Below are positions 36,268 through 45,586 of a DNA stretch of 64,000 bases, piece after piece (positions within the stretch are counted from its first letter, which is position 1; every line of letters begins with the position of its first letter). Source of the stretch: Bacillus tuaregi (GTDB lineage Bacteria > Bacillota > Bacilli > Bacillales > Cytobacillaceae); NCBI RefSeq assembly GCF_900104575.1, contig NZ_LT629731.1, positions 3,335,102-3,399,101 of the forward strand, given 5' to 3'. Position numbers and translations under genes: made by a program. Under the pieces are notes generated by a model. The model was not told the origin of the DNA. It did not search any database and saw nothing but the letters and a program-made list of their open reading frames with translations.

Positions 36268-37602
36268 TTATTTTGTTGGCGGAGGTTCTTCCCCTGCAGG
36301 CGGTATTACCTGTGTTGGATCAGGGGCAATACCTGGAGCCACATTTTGTGGAACTGGCGGCGTTTTTGGATTTTCAGATCCTGTTCCACCTGTCTGGTTA
36401 GTGTTTTGTTCTTCTCCTAGAGTGCCTTCCTCTTCGGACTCAATCTGTGCTTTTGGTGCTTTTAAGCCTGTTGCCACTACCGCATGGACAGGAGGGTAAA
36501 AGTCTTCCGAAATGAATTCCCGATTAAGCAAGGCACCATTTTGGTCTAATATCTCTCGGATAATATTGATCAACAGTCCCTCTTGGCCTTTTTTTCTGAC
36601 AACCTGCTGGTCAGGCTCGAGCTTAGCATCGTATTGTAAAATGTTCTTTGGTTTAAAGGTTTCGTGGTTCTTTTCAATAATTTTATATTGATAAAGATAG
36701 GCCGGCCCTGTAAACGAAACAGTCAATTGATCACCGAGATGATTGAATTCTAAAATATACTCATAGTCTGTCACATTGGAAATAACTAAATCCATATCCT
36801 GTTCCACATCAACCTTTGCTTCATAGCCCGCCTTCACATAGGATGGTAATTCTCGACTCGTACTTCTTTCCGTTATTTGAAAGTTCGTTGGGAGAACTGC
36901 CTGATAAATCGCTGTGGCCACTACACTCAATCCTTCTGACGTGAACGTTCGAACACCACTCTCTTCTACCCCAGCTAGGACCGAGTACTGAGAATGAGGA
37001 GCTATCGTAACCGTTGGAAAGTGACTTACCCACAAGTCCAGCTGCTCACCAATGTCCTTGTGAGTGACAGCCGCCTCTGAAATTAGCTGATTTTCCGGTC
37101 CTTCAAGCATATAGTCATCAAGCTTTATCATATGAGTGCCCGCAGTTAGCATGGACGGATAGGATAGTACCGCCTGAATAAACGCCTCTTTATTAAAGTG
37201 ATCCTCCGCTATGCCAAACTCCGTTAAGATGGAATTTAACGTTCCTTCCTGTAGCTCAACAACGAACGGAGTTTGCCCTCCATTTTTTACTAGATTAATA
37301 GATTTTTCCAATAAAAAAACAAGGTTATCATTACTGAATCCGATTGATTTTTCTTTATATTGCAAATTCAAAATCGTTTCGTCGGCCCATTTTTTTGTTT
37401 CTGTTTGTAGCTTATCCAATGCCTCTTGCTCACTAAGATGTGAGACATCAACAGCCCCAATCGTGGTGCCTTCTGTAAAACCATTATTTTGCGCAAATAC
37501 ACGTTCAAATGCTTGTTCACCTAACAACGAAAAACTAAAAATATATCCTGAACAAAAGGTTAGAAGAATAAACAACCAAACGATTTGACGTTTTTCCATC
37601 AT
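36268..37602 (-). CDS. VanW-like envelope protein of the pilus locus
   Basis: The 444-aa protein has an N-terminal hydrophobic segment (about residues 8-27, signal or anchor) and an extracellular region with a peptidoglycan-binding-4-like start (GTTIGAVDVSHLSEQEALDKL). A VanW-like stretch follows (GVRTFTSEGLSVVATAIYQAVLPTNFQITERS, SYVKAGYEAKVD), then a Pro-rich tail. VanW has no proven biochemical function. It sits 20 bp before pilB, so it is probably part of the pilus operon and might act at the cell wall or as an anchor for the pilus. Confidence 0.75.
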   Translation of the reverse strand: MMEKRQIVWLFILLTFCSGYIFSFSLLGEQAFERVFAQNNGFTEGTTIGAVDVSHLSEQEALDKLQTETKKWADETILNLQYKEKSIGFSNDNLVFLLEKSINLVKNGGQTPFVVELQEGTLNSILTEFGIAEDHFNKEAFIQAVLSYPSMLTAGTHMIKLDDYMLEGPENQLISEAAVTHKDIGEQLDLWVSHFPTVTIAPHSQYSVLAGVEESGVRTFTSEGLSVVATAIYQAVLPTNFQITERSTSRELPSYVKAGYEAKVDVEQDMDLVISNVTDYEYILEFNHLGDQLTVSFTGPAYLYQYKIIEKNHETFKPKNILQYDAKLEPDQQVVRKKGQEGLLINIIREILDQNGALLNREFISEDFYPPVHAVVATGLKAPKAQIESEEEGTLGEEQNTNQTGGTGSENPKTPPVPQNVAPGIAPDPTQVIPPAGEEPPPTK

Positions 37603-37631
37603 CCCGCCCCCTTCCGCTATCGGACAGGCTG

Positions 37632-37653
37632 CTTGCCCTTTGCAAAGGGCAAG
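37632..37653 (-). repeat. Perfect hairpin between the PRC-barrel and VanW genes
   Basis: CTTGCCCTT-TGCA-AAGGGCAAG folds on itself with a 4-nt loop. There is no T-tract, so it may stabilise or process the operon mRNA rather than terminate it. Confidence 0.55.
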
Positions 37654-37669
37654 GCTTGACCGCTATTAT

Positions 37670-38470
37670 TTATGCTTCAACATTCATCGATACTTCTACT
37701 ACCGTTCCAGGACTGTCATCCTGGGCCTTTGTAATGTCAGCAGGAGTCAATTTGGTGCCTGCTTCAAATAATACCTGACCTTTTGAATCATAAATGGTCT
37801 TTGTAACCATTTTCCCTTTTAAAAGGTCAATTTGTTTTCTTTTAAGTGCTACCAGCTCATCATTTTGGCTTTCCTCTTTACTAGCTGTAGGCTCGCTTTG
37901 CTTATTCACAACAACAGCCGGCTGGGGCTCTTCTATTATCGATGGCTTTTCCCCATTCTGACCGACCTCTAGAATATTCTCGAGGAAGTTTTTAGCTGCT
38001 TCTTCCTTCACAATAATAATGTCCTTTCCATACGTAAGGACATATTCAGAAGAAAGGGCTAAATCCTTGTTGGAGGTTTTTAATTCCAAGCCGAGTATTT
38101 GCCCTGACTCATCGTCAATGAAATACTCGCTGATTTCTCCCAATAATTCACCTTTTCTCGTCATCACTCTTGTGTTTTTTAATTTTATCTTTTTATTAAC
38201 AAGCTGATTAGCAATTGGGATTTCATTTAAATCAATCACAGCATGAGAACCTTCAATTGTCACAGCAAACTCACCAATTCCAATAACCTTTTTGAATGGA
38301 ATTGCTTTTACGCTTCCGTGCCAATCCTCATGTTCAATTGTTAAAAAATCAATCGAGCCCTTCTCAGGATTTATTACTAAAGCTTTAACCATTCCGACCT
38401 GTATTCCGTCTGAAATACTGATAATCGGCAAACCAATAATTTGTGCACTATTTTTCATTAAATTCACCAA
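37670..38470 (-). CDS. PRC-barrel domain protein of the pilus locus
   Basis: The 266-aa soluble protein carries two PRC-barrel-like domains (about residues 8-80, IIGLPIISISDGIQVGMVKALVI; and about 95-160, TRVMTRKGELLGEISEYFIDDESGQILGLEL). A linker rich in Glu, Pro and Ser and a C-terminal segment (about 205-266) follow. PRC-barrels bind protein or RNA partners in RimM, photosystems and CdvA. In Gram-positive pilus loci such a cytosolic protein could be an assembly factor; that is inference. It lies 60 bp after the acidic membrane protein gene. Confidence 0.75.
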   Translation of the reverse strand: MVNLMKNSAQIIGLPIISISDGIQVGMVKALVINPEKGSIDFLTIEHEDWHGSVKAIPFKKVIGIGEFAVTIEGSHAVIDLNEIPIANQLVNKKIKLKNTRVMTRKGELLGEISEYFIDDESGQILGLELKTSNKDLALSSEYVLTYGKDIIIVKEEAAKNFLENILEVGQNGEKPSIIEEPQPAVVVNKQSEPTASKEESQNDELVALKRKQIDLLKGKMVTKTIYDSKGQVLFEAGTKLTPADITKAQDDSPGTVVEVSMNVEA

Positions 38471-38529
38471 GCCTTATATTTGAATTGCGCCAATCGAAAA
38501 GAACAAAAACATTATAGAACTATAATAAA

Positions 38530-40050
38530 TTATTTCTCAGCATAATGCGCTTGTAAATAATGAATTTCTTGTAACAATATTGGATATTGGGAAAAATTCT
38601 CCTCCAATTGTCCTAGTAACGATAATAACGCATGATATTGATGATTACTTAAGAAATGTTCAATTAACAAACTCGCAAACGTAAAGCGCTGCACCGCTGG
38701 ACTGTTTGAATCGATATAGCTTTGCAGGAATTGTTCATATTGCTGATGTGTGAGCTCCTGCTTAGCAATTTCCGTCTGCAGCAGAATCGTCTGGAATATG
38801 TCCTTCTGCTCCTCAGACATTTCTGTATCTGCTTTGTCTCCTGTTTCAGGTTGATATTGGCTATAAGTTTCCTCTTCAAGGGCATCCTTATACTCCTCAT
38901 TAGTATCTGTTCTTTCAATAAAAGTATTTGTTCTCTCAGCTTCGATTGAATCAATATCAATTTCCTGTAAGTCATTGTCGTGATTATCAGTAGAATTCTC
39001 ATCATCAGACTGAGGTTCCTCAACTATTATATCGAGAGTATCATCCAGAGAGGTTGATTCTTCGACTACCTGGTTCACGTATGCTTCTTCCATTACTTCA
39101 TCAAGGATTTCAACAGCTTCTACTGTGTCAGCTTCTTCTATTGCCGCAGCAGCTTGTTCTTGGTTAACATCGAACTCCACAACCTCATGTTCAAGGTTAT
39201 CATCCTCTAGCTCAACCTCTTTAAGAAGATCGTCGATGTCATTTTCGAATCCAGAAGGCTCGATTGCTTTTGAATCCTGCTCTAGTGAATCCTCTTCCTT
39301 TGTTTGAGCATCCATCATCATTTCTTCTAGCTCTGCGAGGTATGTCAGGTTTTCACTTTCAGCCATTTCATTTTCTTCTGCAATTAAAGTGTATTCCTGC
39401 TCACCCTTCTGTTCATTACCATGCTCAAACAGTGCCGTAAGATCATCAAGCTCAGGCACTTCTTCAACCGTTAGCTCCTCAGCAGATTTCACTTCTTCGG
39501 CAAAGGGTTCTATTGGTTCCATTTCAGGTAAATCATTTTCAAATGTAATCGCAGCTGGGTCAATTTCATCAAGCTCACTAATGGGTTCCACATGGGCTGA
39601 AGTTTCTTCGAAAGAGTCGCTATCCTGTTGAACCACTGGCAGCACATCTGTTTCAGCAGCGGCTAGAACATTTCGTTCTTTATTATCTTCTTCAGCTTGT
39701 TTCAGTTCAGGGATATAATCAAAATGAAACAGGTCTGAATCCTGTTTCTTTTCCATTGGTTCAGCAGCATCATTCATAATGGAGCTATCGTTATCAGCCA
39801 TACTATACATAAAGGGCGTGAACCTTTTCTTGAAAATTAATGTTACTAACAAAATAAGTGCAATCAACAGCAAAACACTTTGCCAAACTTGTAAAAAGAG
39901 CTTCGCAAATAATCCGGTTATCGAAATAAGAAAAGAAACAGCGATCACGATTATCTTTCCCTTTGCTGAAATTTTCAAAGGTAAGAAATAAATAATCGGG
40001 AATAATATGATTAAAGAAGCTAATGCAAAAATCAATAAAGTTACATCCAT
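38530..40050 (-). CDS. Acidic membrane protein of unknown function in the pilus locus
   Basis: I do not recognise this 506-aa protein. The N-terminus has two to three hydrophobic helices (about residues 4-25, 32-52 and 55-73). It is followed by a long, strongly acidic low-complexity region (about 85-400) rich in Glu and Asp, and a helical C-terminal domain (about 400-506, IFQTILLQTEIAKQELTHQQYEQFLQSY) that looks like a short TPR-like or helical-hairpin fold. The ATG at 40050 was chosen because AAGGGAG precedes it by eight bases. Position within the cluster suggests a pilus accessory role. The 234-bp gap upstream is AT-rich with no clear feature. Confidence 0.7.
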   Translation of the reverse strand: MDVTLLIFALASLIILFPIIYFLPLKISAKGKIIVIAVSFLISITGLFAKLFLQVWQSVLLLIALILLVTLIFKKRFTPFMYSMADNDSSIMNDAAEPMEKKQDSDLFHFDYIPELKQAEEDNKERNVLAAAETDVLPVVQQDSDSFEETSAHVEPISELDEIDPAAITFENDLPEMEPIEPFAEEVKSAEELTVEEVPELDDLTALFEHGNEQKGEQEYTLIAEENEMAESENLTYLAELEEMMMDAQTKEEDSLEQDSKAIEPSGFENDIDDLLKEVELEDDNLEHEVVEFDVNQEQAAAAIEEADTVEAVEILDEVMEEAYVNQVVEESTSLDDTLDIIVEEPQSDDENSTDNHDNDLQEIDIDSIEAERTNTFIERTDTNEEYKDALEEETYSQYQPETGDKADTEMSEEQKDIFQTILLQTEIAKQELTHQQYEQFLQSYIDSNSPAVQRFTFASLLIEHFLSNHQYHALLSLLGQLEENFSQYPILLQEIHYLQAHYAEK

Positions 40051-40283
40051 TCTTATCACTCCCTTCCTGCAACTATTTTACTACTTTTTCCTCAGAAACA
40101 TATACTTTTTTATCTTCCATTTCATTCGAATCACCTATAAGAGTTATTGTATAATAATAAAATAGTTTTTTAAAGAAAAGGTATATATTGTTTGATATAA
40201 AATTACAGGTATTTGTCCATGTCTTAGTCAAATATAAGTTTATTTTTCTATACTAGTTAAGGAAATATGCCCTAGTTTCATCA

Positions 40284-41720
40284 TTATTTCCTTGAACGAC
40301 CTTGGGCTATTAATGAAATATCGCTAAAAACTATCTCCTGAGAGGCTTTAGAATTTATTATTAGTTTACCTGCTCCGCTCACAGTCAAATCACCAATGAC
40401 CTCACCATTAATCGTTACCGTTTGCCCCTTAGATACGTGAATATCAATTCCTTCGTCAGCAAAAAATATCCCGTTATAGGTTGTGCAGTTTGAATGATTT
40501 TCAATTTTTAAGTTATTTTTAACTAATAATTGAAATTTAGAGTAATCTGAACGGATACAGGAAGCATTTAAGACCGCATTTTTATGAACATAGATGCTGC
40601 TGCCATTATTTATAAAATCCACAGTAGCATTTTTAATAGAAAGGTCGTCCATCGCCACCATTTTCCCGCTTAGATTAAGGGTACTTTTATTGCTAGTATC
40701 TCCACCGATGATTAATGATTTATTAACATACAGCCCTTCTAAAAAAGTAAAAGTTCGTTTACCATCTGTATCTTTACTAAATAGAAAGCCTCGCTTGTCC
40801 TGCTGAATAACAGTATCTCCAAGAACCGCCAATTTTTTAAAATCAATATCCTCATATTTATTAATGGCTAGAACAAGTACACCAAGCACTGTATATCCAC
40901 CATTAATGACAACATTTGTATTCTCTAATTGATTCGGAAATTCTAAGACATCTACGGTTAAGAGCCCTAAATCTCGCAAGTCTTTTTTATTATTAAATGC
41001 CGCTAGACCTAGGAGTTGACCTTTTCTACAGGCTATGATTCTATTATTCTCTACCCGACTATAACCTCCAGAGCCAATACTGATGAGGCTGCCTAACAGA
41101 TTTAGTTTCACGACATCGTCAGTCGGAATAGGATAATACCACTGGTCAGGCCCTCTAGGATTAATCACATCTAAATTTAATATCCCTAAATCGAGTCCTA
41201 TTAGGTCTGTTTCCGTAACATCAATGGGGATGGTTCCTGCCGCATCAAATTTCGCTAACTCCATTGTCGGTGTGTCAAAATCCACCTCAAAGTCGAGTTT
41301 ATAATAACCAATTAATGTTTCTTCACTCTTCCCATCTGTACCGTAACTATGAACCTGGACAAGATTTCGCTCAATCTCCCCTTCACCATACTCCTTGCTA
41401 GTTGTTGATTGGGCTACATCAGGCGGAATAACCGTTACCTTGATTTCACCATTACTAGTAGGTATTTCCCTTCCTTCTTTATATAAGTTAAAAAAGTCCT
41501 TCAACTCCTTTAACGTAAGGGACTTTGCCTTTTTAAAATCACTTTCAAAATAGGTAAGACCATCTCTCGCTAGATTACGAGCCTGTACATTGGATTCTGT
41601 TTTACTGACTCTATTACTTTCACCAATAACATTACTCAGTAAAGAAATCCCCAGTACAGAAAATATAAGAATCACAAGTAGAACAAGAACAAGCGTTGAG
41701 CCTTTATTATTAATATTCAT
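40284..41720 (-). CDS. PilX/GspK-type large minor pilin with beta-helix-like C-terminus (paralogue 1)
   Basis: The 478-aa protein starts MNINNKG-STLVLVLLVILIFSVLGIS, a prepilin N-terminus cut after Gly6, with no Glu5, a hallmark of GspK/PilX tip-type minor pilins. The alpha-helical stem (RNLARDGLTYFESDF) is PilX-like. The C-terminal half (about 210-470) is made of short repeated hydrophobic strands (KLAVLGDTVI, GLYVNKSLIIGG, GKMVAMDDLSI, SSIYVHKNAVL, NNLKIENHS, GQTVTINGEVIGDLTV), the pattern of a right-handed beta-helix such as bactofilin. It is a paralogue of the gene at 41806-43311, 85 bp upstream. Confidence 0.8.
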   Translation of the reverse strand: MNINNKGSTLVLVLLVILIFSVLGISLLSNVIGESNRVSKTESNVQARNLARDGLTYFESDFKKAKSLTLKELKDFFNLYKEGREIPTSNGEIKVTVIPPDVAQSTTSKEYGEGEIERNLVQVHSYGTDGKSEETLIGYYKLDFEVDFDTPTMELAKFDAAGTIPIDVTETDLIGLDLGILNLDVINPRGPDQWYYPIPTDDVVKLNLLGSLISIGSGGYSRVENNRIIACRKGQLLGLAAFNNKKDLRDLGLLTVDVLEFPNQLENTNVVINGGYTVLGVLVLAINKYEDIDFKKLAVLGDTVIQQDKRGFLFSKDTDGKRTFTFLEGLYVNKSLIIGGDTSNKSTLNLSGKMVAMDDLSIKNATVDFINNGSSIYVHKNAVLNASCIRSDYSKFQLLVKNNLKIENHSNCTTYNGIFFADEGIDIHVSKGQTVTINGEVIGDLTVSGAGKLIINSKASQEIVFSDISLIAQGRSRK

Positions 41721-41805
41721 CGCTACTCATCTCGTTTCTGGGTCTATTTTATTAGTGATACTTTTACAAAACTCCGTATAAATCAGAAACAGTTGTGCTT
41801 AATTT

Positions 41806-43311
41806 CTATTCAAAGGATCTTCCTAAAGGAGCTAATGTTATGTTTTCAAATATTACGTCATCATAATAATTAGGGTCTCTATTTATTGTTAATTTTCCAC
41901 CGCCAATTACCTTAACTTCTCCTATTAATTCACCATTTATGGTGATATCCTGGCCCTTCGTATTGATTTCGATTATATCTTCAGAATAGAATAGCCCATC
42001 AAATGTATTACATCTTGAATTATTTTCTAAAGATATTTTCCCTTTAGAAAAAAGATGAAAGTCTTTATCATTCGAAGTGATGCATGCATTTTTAATTAGC
42101 GCAACTGGAGGATTCGTAGTTTCCTCCGGTTGAGTGGTACTGGGAGAATCACCATGAACGTATACATTACTATGATTAATCTGTAAATCTACATCCGTTA
42201 TATTCAAAGTGTCCATTGCGACCATATCACCGCCTAGCTTAAGCTTACTAATATGATTTTTAGTCGCACCAATTATCAATGATTTATTAACATATAACCC
42301 TTCTTGAAAGTTAAATGAGCGAAGATTTGGCTTCCGTTCACTCCAACAGGCAATCCCCAGCAGTGTCTTACATGTATAGTCCCTTTTATCCTGTTGTATT
42401 AATGCATTACCAACAACGGCTAATTTTTTAAAATTAATATCTCTAAAATCTTTAATCAAATCTAAACCAAGCAATTCGAGTATCCCAAAGTATCCATTAA
42501 TATTGACATTCGAATCCGGTTCATCTCTAAAATTTAGCAAGTTAACATTTAATAATTTACCTATGAGACCTAGATTTAATAATTCACCTTTCCTTGTCAG
42601 GACAACTTGTCTCTTTTCCATCGTTTTAAACCTGTCTCCATCACCAATACTTAAGCCTAATACACTATGTAGTAAATCTATTCCTATGATTTCGTCACTT
42701 GGCAATTGATGAAATCTGTCATTATTTCCTCGTAGATTAATTAAACCTAAATCTAATAGCCATATATCTAACCCGATAATATCTTTTTTTGTTAGATCAA
42801 TCGCTACACCTTCCTTTTGAAAATCAGCTAAGTGATAGGTAGGCTCATCGAAATTGATATCAAAATCTAATTCGTAATTTCCTACTAAAACGTCCTTCTT
42901 GGCTCCCTTTTTCTCCCGGCTTTTTACTTGGAATTTTTTTCGTTCTAAGCTCCCTTGAGTATATTTTTGCGGGGAATTTCCATCCTTTAAAATATCAGGC
43001 GGTATCACCATTATTTCAACTTCGTCAGTAACGGCGACCCATTTTTCATATTTATGAAAATATATTTTTAGATCTTCTATTGTCGGAGCGTCTAATTTCT
43101 TCGTAAATTTATCAACCGTTTGTTTAAAGTCCGCTTCGAAATAGGTGAGACCATCTCTAACTAAATTACGTTCTTGTACATGTGTTTCGGTTTGCTGAAC
43201 TCTTTTACTTTGACCTACAACATTTCCTATTAAAGAAATTCCCAGCACAGAAAAGATAAGCAAAACCAATAACACTATAACAAGGGTAGAACCCTTTTCA
43301 TTAGCAGGCAC
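41806..43311 (-). CDS. PilX/GspK-type large minor pilin with beta-helix-like C-terminus (paralogue 2)
   Basis: The 501-aa protein resembles its downstream neighbour throughout: MPANEKG-STLVIVLLVLLIFSVLGIS, RNLVRDGLTYFEADFK, the same DxxxxDIIGLD(L/I)W block, FKKLAVVGNALIQQDKRD, EGLYVNKSLIIG and GQDITINGELIGEVKVIGGGKLTINRD. It has an extra insert (about residues 385-400, TTQPEETTNPP) and two cysteines near 330 (CKTLLGIACW). Glu5 is absent. It follows the PilW-like gene by 13 bp, so it is in the same operon. Confidence 0.8.
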   Translation of the reverse strand: MPANEKGSTLVIVLLVLLIFSVLGISLIGNVVGQSKRVQQTETHVQERNLVRDGLTYFEADFKQTVDKFTKKLDAPTIEDLKIYFHKYEKWVAVTDEVEIMVIPPDILKDGNSPQKYTQGSLERKKFQVKSREKKGAKKDVLVGNYELDFDINFDEPTYHLADFQKEGVAIDLTKKDIIGLDIWLLDLGLINLRGNNDRFHQLPSDEIIGIDLLHSVLGLSIGDGDRFKTMEKRQVVLTRKGELLNLGLIGKLLNVNLLNFRDEPDSNVNINGYFGILELLGLDLIKDFRDINFKKLAVVGNALIQQDKRDYTCKTLLGIACWSERKPNLRSFNFQEGLYVNKSLIIGATKNHISKLKLGGDMVAMDTLNITDVDLQINHSNVYVHGDSPSTTQPEETTNPPVALIKNACITSNDKDFHLFSKGKISLENNSRCNTFDGLFYSEDIIEINTKGQDITINGELIGEVKVIGGGKLTINRDPNYYDDVIFENITLAPLGRSFE

Positions 43312-43324
43312 AACCTTTTCACCT

Positions 43325-43816
43325 CTATTCTTCTTTTTCCACGTTCACAAAAGAAACCTCACTAGTTAATGTGACCTTCTTCGTGTCCTTTCCTTGTACG
43401 GCTAAATTTATATGTACCGTTCCGTCATAGACCTTCATTTGTGAGCTATTTAAAATTTTAATGGAGGAAGAATGAAGAGGTTTTCCCTTTATAACTGCTT
43501 GCTCATTATCAAAACCTAGTTGAATCTCTTCCGCACTTCCATATTTCGTAATACTTATGAGTTTCGTTTTTTCTCCCTCAGGTACACTAGGCACAGAGGT
43601 TACTGACGTTGCTTCAAAGATTTCATTAGCAAACATGGTCATAATGTAATTTGCTTCATCATGCAAGGATACTTCTTTACTTACCTTTTCAAAGCTTTTT
43701 GTACCGCTTACAAGTACCCCAACAATAAGGGTTGAAACAACACCGACAAGTGCAAGGGACACCAGCAGCTCGACAAGAGTAATCCCCTTAGCTGATGTTA
43801 TGAACCGATTCTTCAT
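43325..43816 (-). CDS. PilW/GspJ-like minor pilin (set A)
   Basis: The 163-aa prepilin has leader MKNRFITSAKG, then ITLVELLVSLALVGVVSTLIVG with Glu5. The globular part (about residues 50-163) has the GspJ/PilW-type beta-rich end. It overlaps the PilV-like gene by 4 bp and precedes paralogue 2 by 13 bp. It would join the pilus-initiating minor pilin complex. Confidence 0.83.
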   Translation of the reverse strand: MKNRFITSAKGITLVELLVSLALVGVVSTLIVGVLVSGTKSFEKVSKEVSLHDEANYIMTMFANEIFEATSVTSVPSVPEGEKTKLISITKYGSAEEIQLGFDNEQAVIKGKPLHSSSIKILNSSQMKVYDGTVHINLAVQGKDTKKVTLTSEVSFVNVEKEE

Positions 43817-44271
43817 AATTCCACCAGCCCCTTCACTTTACTTATCAACTTATCATCAGCCCCATAGACTTGAACTTCTACCGGATAAATTCCCAAATTG
43901 TCATGCTCAGGATACACAGCTAATTTCACTTCATACTCTTGATTCTTGACAGAGAACTGATATCTGTTTTCACAGTTACTAGCTCCATTGCAATTTCCTT
44001 TACCGATTTCTTCATAATTATCTGCGGGGATTGGAAATGTAACATTTTTTCTAATATCACTTAGATACCCCTCGCCTGTCCCGGTATTGACCATTCTTTC
44101 TAGTACTTTCTCAGCAAGATTCATTGCCACTAATTGATCTTCATTACTAGTCGTTGCTCGTTGTGCAAAAACAAAATACTGAAAAAACACCGTCAACACA
44201 ATTCCTAATATCAGGACGGAAGCTAGTATCTCCAATAGCGTAAATCCACGGTCGTTATTCATAGTTATCAC
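43813..44271 (-). CDS. PilV/GspI-like minor pilin (set A)
   Basis: The 152-aa prepilin has leader MITMNNDRG, then FTLLEILASVLILGIVLTVFF with Phe1 and Glu5. Its C-terminal domain has two cysteines (GKGNCNGASNCENR) that may form a disulfide. It is the first gene of the minus-strand minor pilin set, divergent from set B. Confidence 0.83.
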   Translation of the reverse strand: MITMNNDRGFTLLEILASVLILGIVLTVFFQYFVFAQRATTSNEDQLVAMNLAEKVLERMVNTGTGEGYLSDIRKNVTFPIPADNYEEIGKGNCNGASNCENRYQFSVKNQEYEVKLAVYPEHDNLGIYPVEVQVYGADDKLISKVKGLVEL

Positions 44272-44660
44272 TCTTATTATTATTTTTTTATTATTACAAA
44301 AAGGAAAAATTAACCTTAGTTATAATATTATAATAACATTTAATTACCAAAATAGTAAGATATTAAATGTGATTTCTGTCACGGTTAAAATGAACTATAA
44401 TGGTAGTTCTTTCATTCAAAAGGACTTCCTCTACCGAGATAAAATTAAAAATTAATAAAAACAACAAAAATAACACAAATTTCCATTAATAAAGCCTCTT
44501 TTTAAATCTAATAATAAAAAATTTAAAGCTAAACGAGGATAGAATATAGTAAAATAATACTATCTAGATATATGTACTAAATTAGGATTAGAATCGAAAA
44601 TCCCGAGGAAATATTATCCTATTTATAATATTTTCCATTAATCATGGAGGATGGATATCT
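44272..44660. promoter_or_regulatory. Divergent promoter region of the two minor pilin sets, FNR/CRP-like site
   Basis: This 389-bp AT-rich gap holds TGTGA-TTTCTG-TCACG (44368-44383), a near-perfect match to the FNR/CRP-family half-site arrangement TGTGA-N6-TCACA. TATAAT occurs on the minus strand (44332-44327, set A) and on the plus strand (44624-44629, set B), without good -35 boxes. A 6-bp inverted repeat GAACTA/TAGTTC flanks 44391-44410. No ORF of note was seen. Confidence 0.4.
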
Positions 44661-45122
44661 TTGAATTTTTTTAATCAAAAAGGGACTACCCTAATAGAAG
44701 TGCTTTTATCAATCGTCATATTGACTATTGTTTTGACTTCCATAATGAATTTTTTTCCTCAAATGGGACACTTAAATAACAAAAATTTAGCTCATACCAA
44801 TGCCGTTGGTATTGCAAAAGAAGAGTTATTATTTTGGCAGAATGAGAAAGCTGTATTAAGTGCTCTCGCTAAAAATCAGATGCATACTTTAGAAAACTAT
44901 AAAGGAGAAGCAGCTGGTTACTATATTTTTGAAAGACAGCTTAATAATTATAAAAGGGAAGTAAAAATTCAAAAAGAGGATGAAAAAAAAGTGAACCCGT
45001 CTGGAATTGAGGACGAAGCTAAATATAAAGCACATTATATACACATTACTATTCAAAATAATCAAGACGAATTGATTAGCGAAACGTACGGTTACATTAT
45101 ATATGATACAGGTGTGATATGA
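44661..45122 (+). CDS. PilV/GspI-like minor pilin (set B)
   Basis: The 153-aa prepilin has leader MNFFNQKG, then TTLIEVLLSIVILTIVLTSIMNFF with Glu5. The start is TTG, with GGAGG about ten bases before it. The C-terminal domain is Lys/Glu-rich. It overlaps the next gene by 4 bp. It corresponds in order to 43813-44271 on the other strand. Confidence 0.82.
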   Translation: MNFFNQKGTTLIEVLLSIVILTIVLTSIMNFFPQMGHLNNKNLAHTNAVGIAKEELLFWQNEKAVLSALAKNQMHTLENYKGEAAGYYIFERQLNNYKREVKIQKEDEKKVNPSGIEDEAKYKAHYIHITIQNNQDELISETYGYIIYDTGVI

Positions 45123-45583
45123 TGTTCAAACGTAATCAGCAAGGAATAACAGTTATTGAATTATTAATCTCCTTAGCTATTCTTTCATTAATTGGGGTTT
45201 TAATTTGGAATGTCTTTTTCCAGGGCCTAGATTTTTCAAGTAAAGAAATAACTAAAAACCGAATGCAGCAGGAAGCAAATATTATCCTCACACATCTAAC
45301 TAAAATTCATCAAACAGCTGAAGAATATAAAATTGAAACTAACAGTGGTAAGATTTTAGTCACATATCAAGAAGGGGATCAACCACTACAAAAAGTTGCC
45401 TTTGAAAATAGTAAACTAACGTTACAAATAAAAAAGCTTGGAGAACAAAGTGAAAATCAGGTGATCGAAGTAAATCCTTTTGTATCCGATATTTCTTTAT
45501 TAATCCATATTTCGGATATCGATAACCCAAATACAAAAATAACTGTTAATACGCTTTTATCTCGTTTAAGAGGCGGTGAATGA
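45119..45583 (+). CDS. PilW/GspJ-like minor pilin (set B)
   Basis: The 154-aa prepilin has leader MMFKRNQQG, then ITVIELLISLAILSLIGVLIW with Glu5. The remaining domain is beta-rich and ends in SRLRGGE. It lies between the PilV-like and PilX-like genes of set B, matching the V-W-X order of set A. Confidence 0.82.
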   Translation: MMFKRNQQGITVIELLISLAILSLIGVLIWNVFFQGLDFSSKEITKNRMQQEANIILTHLTKIHQTAEEYKIETNSGKILVTYQEGDQPLQKVAFENSKLTLQIKKLGEQSENQVIEVNPFVSDISLLIHISDIDNPNTKITVNTLLSRLRGGE

Positions 45584-45586
45584 TGC

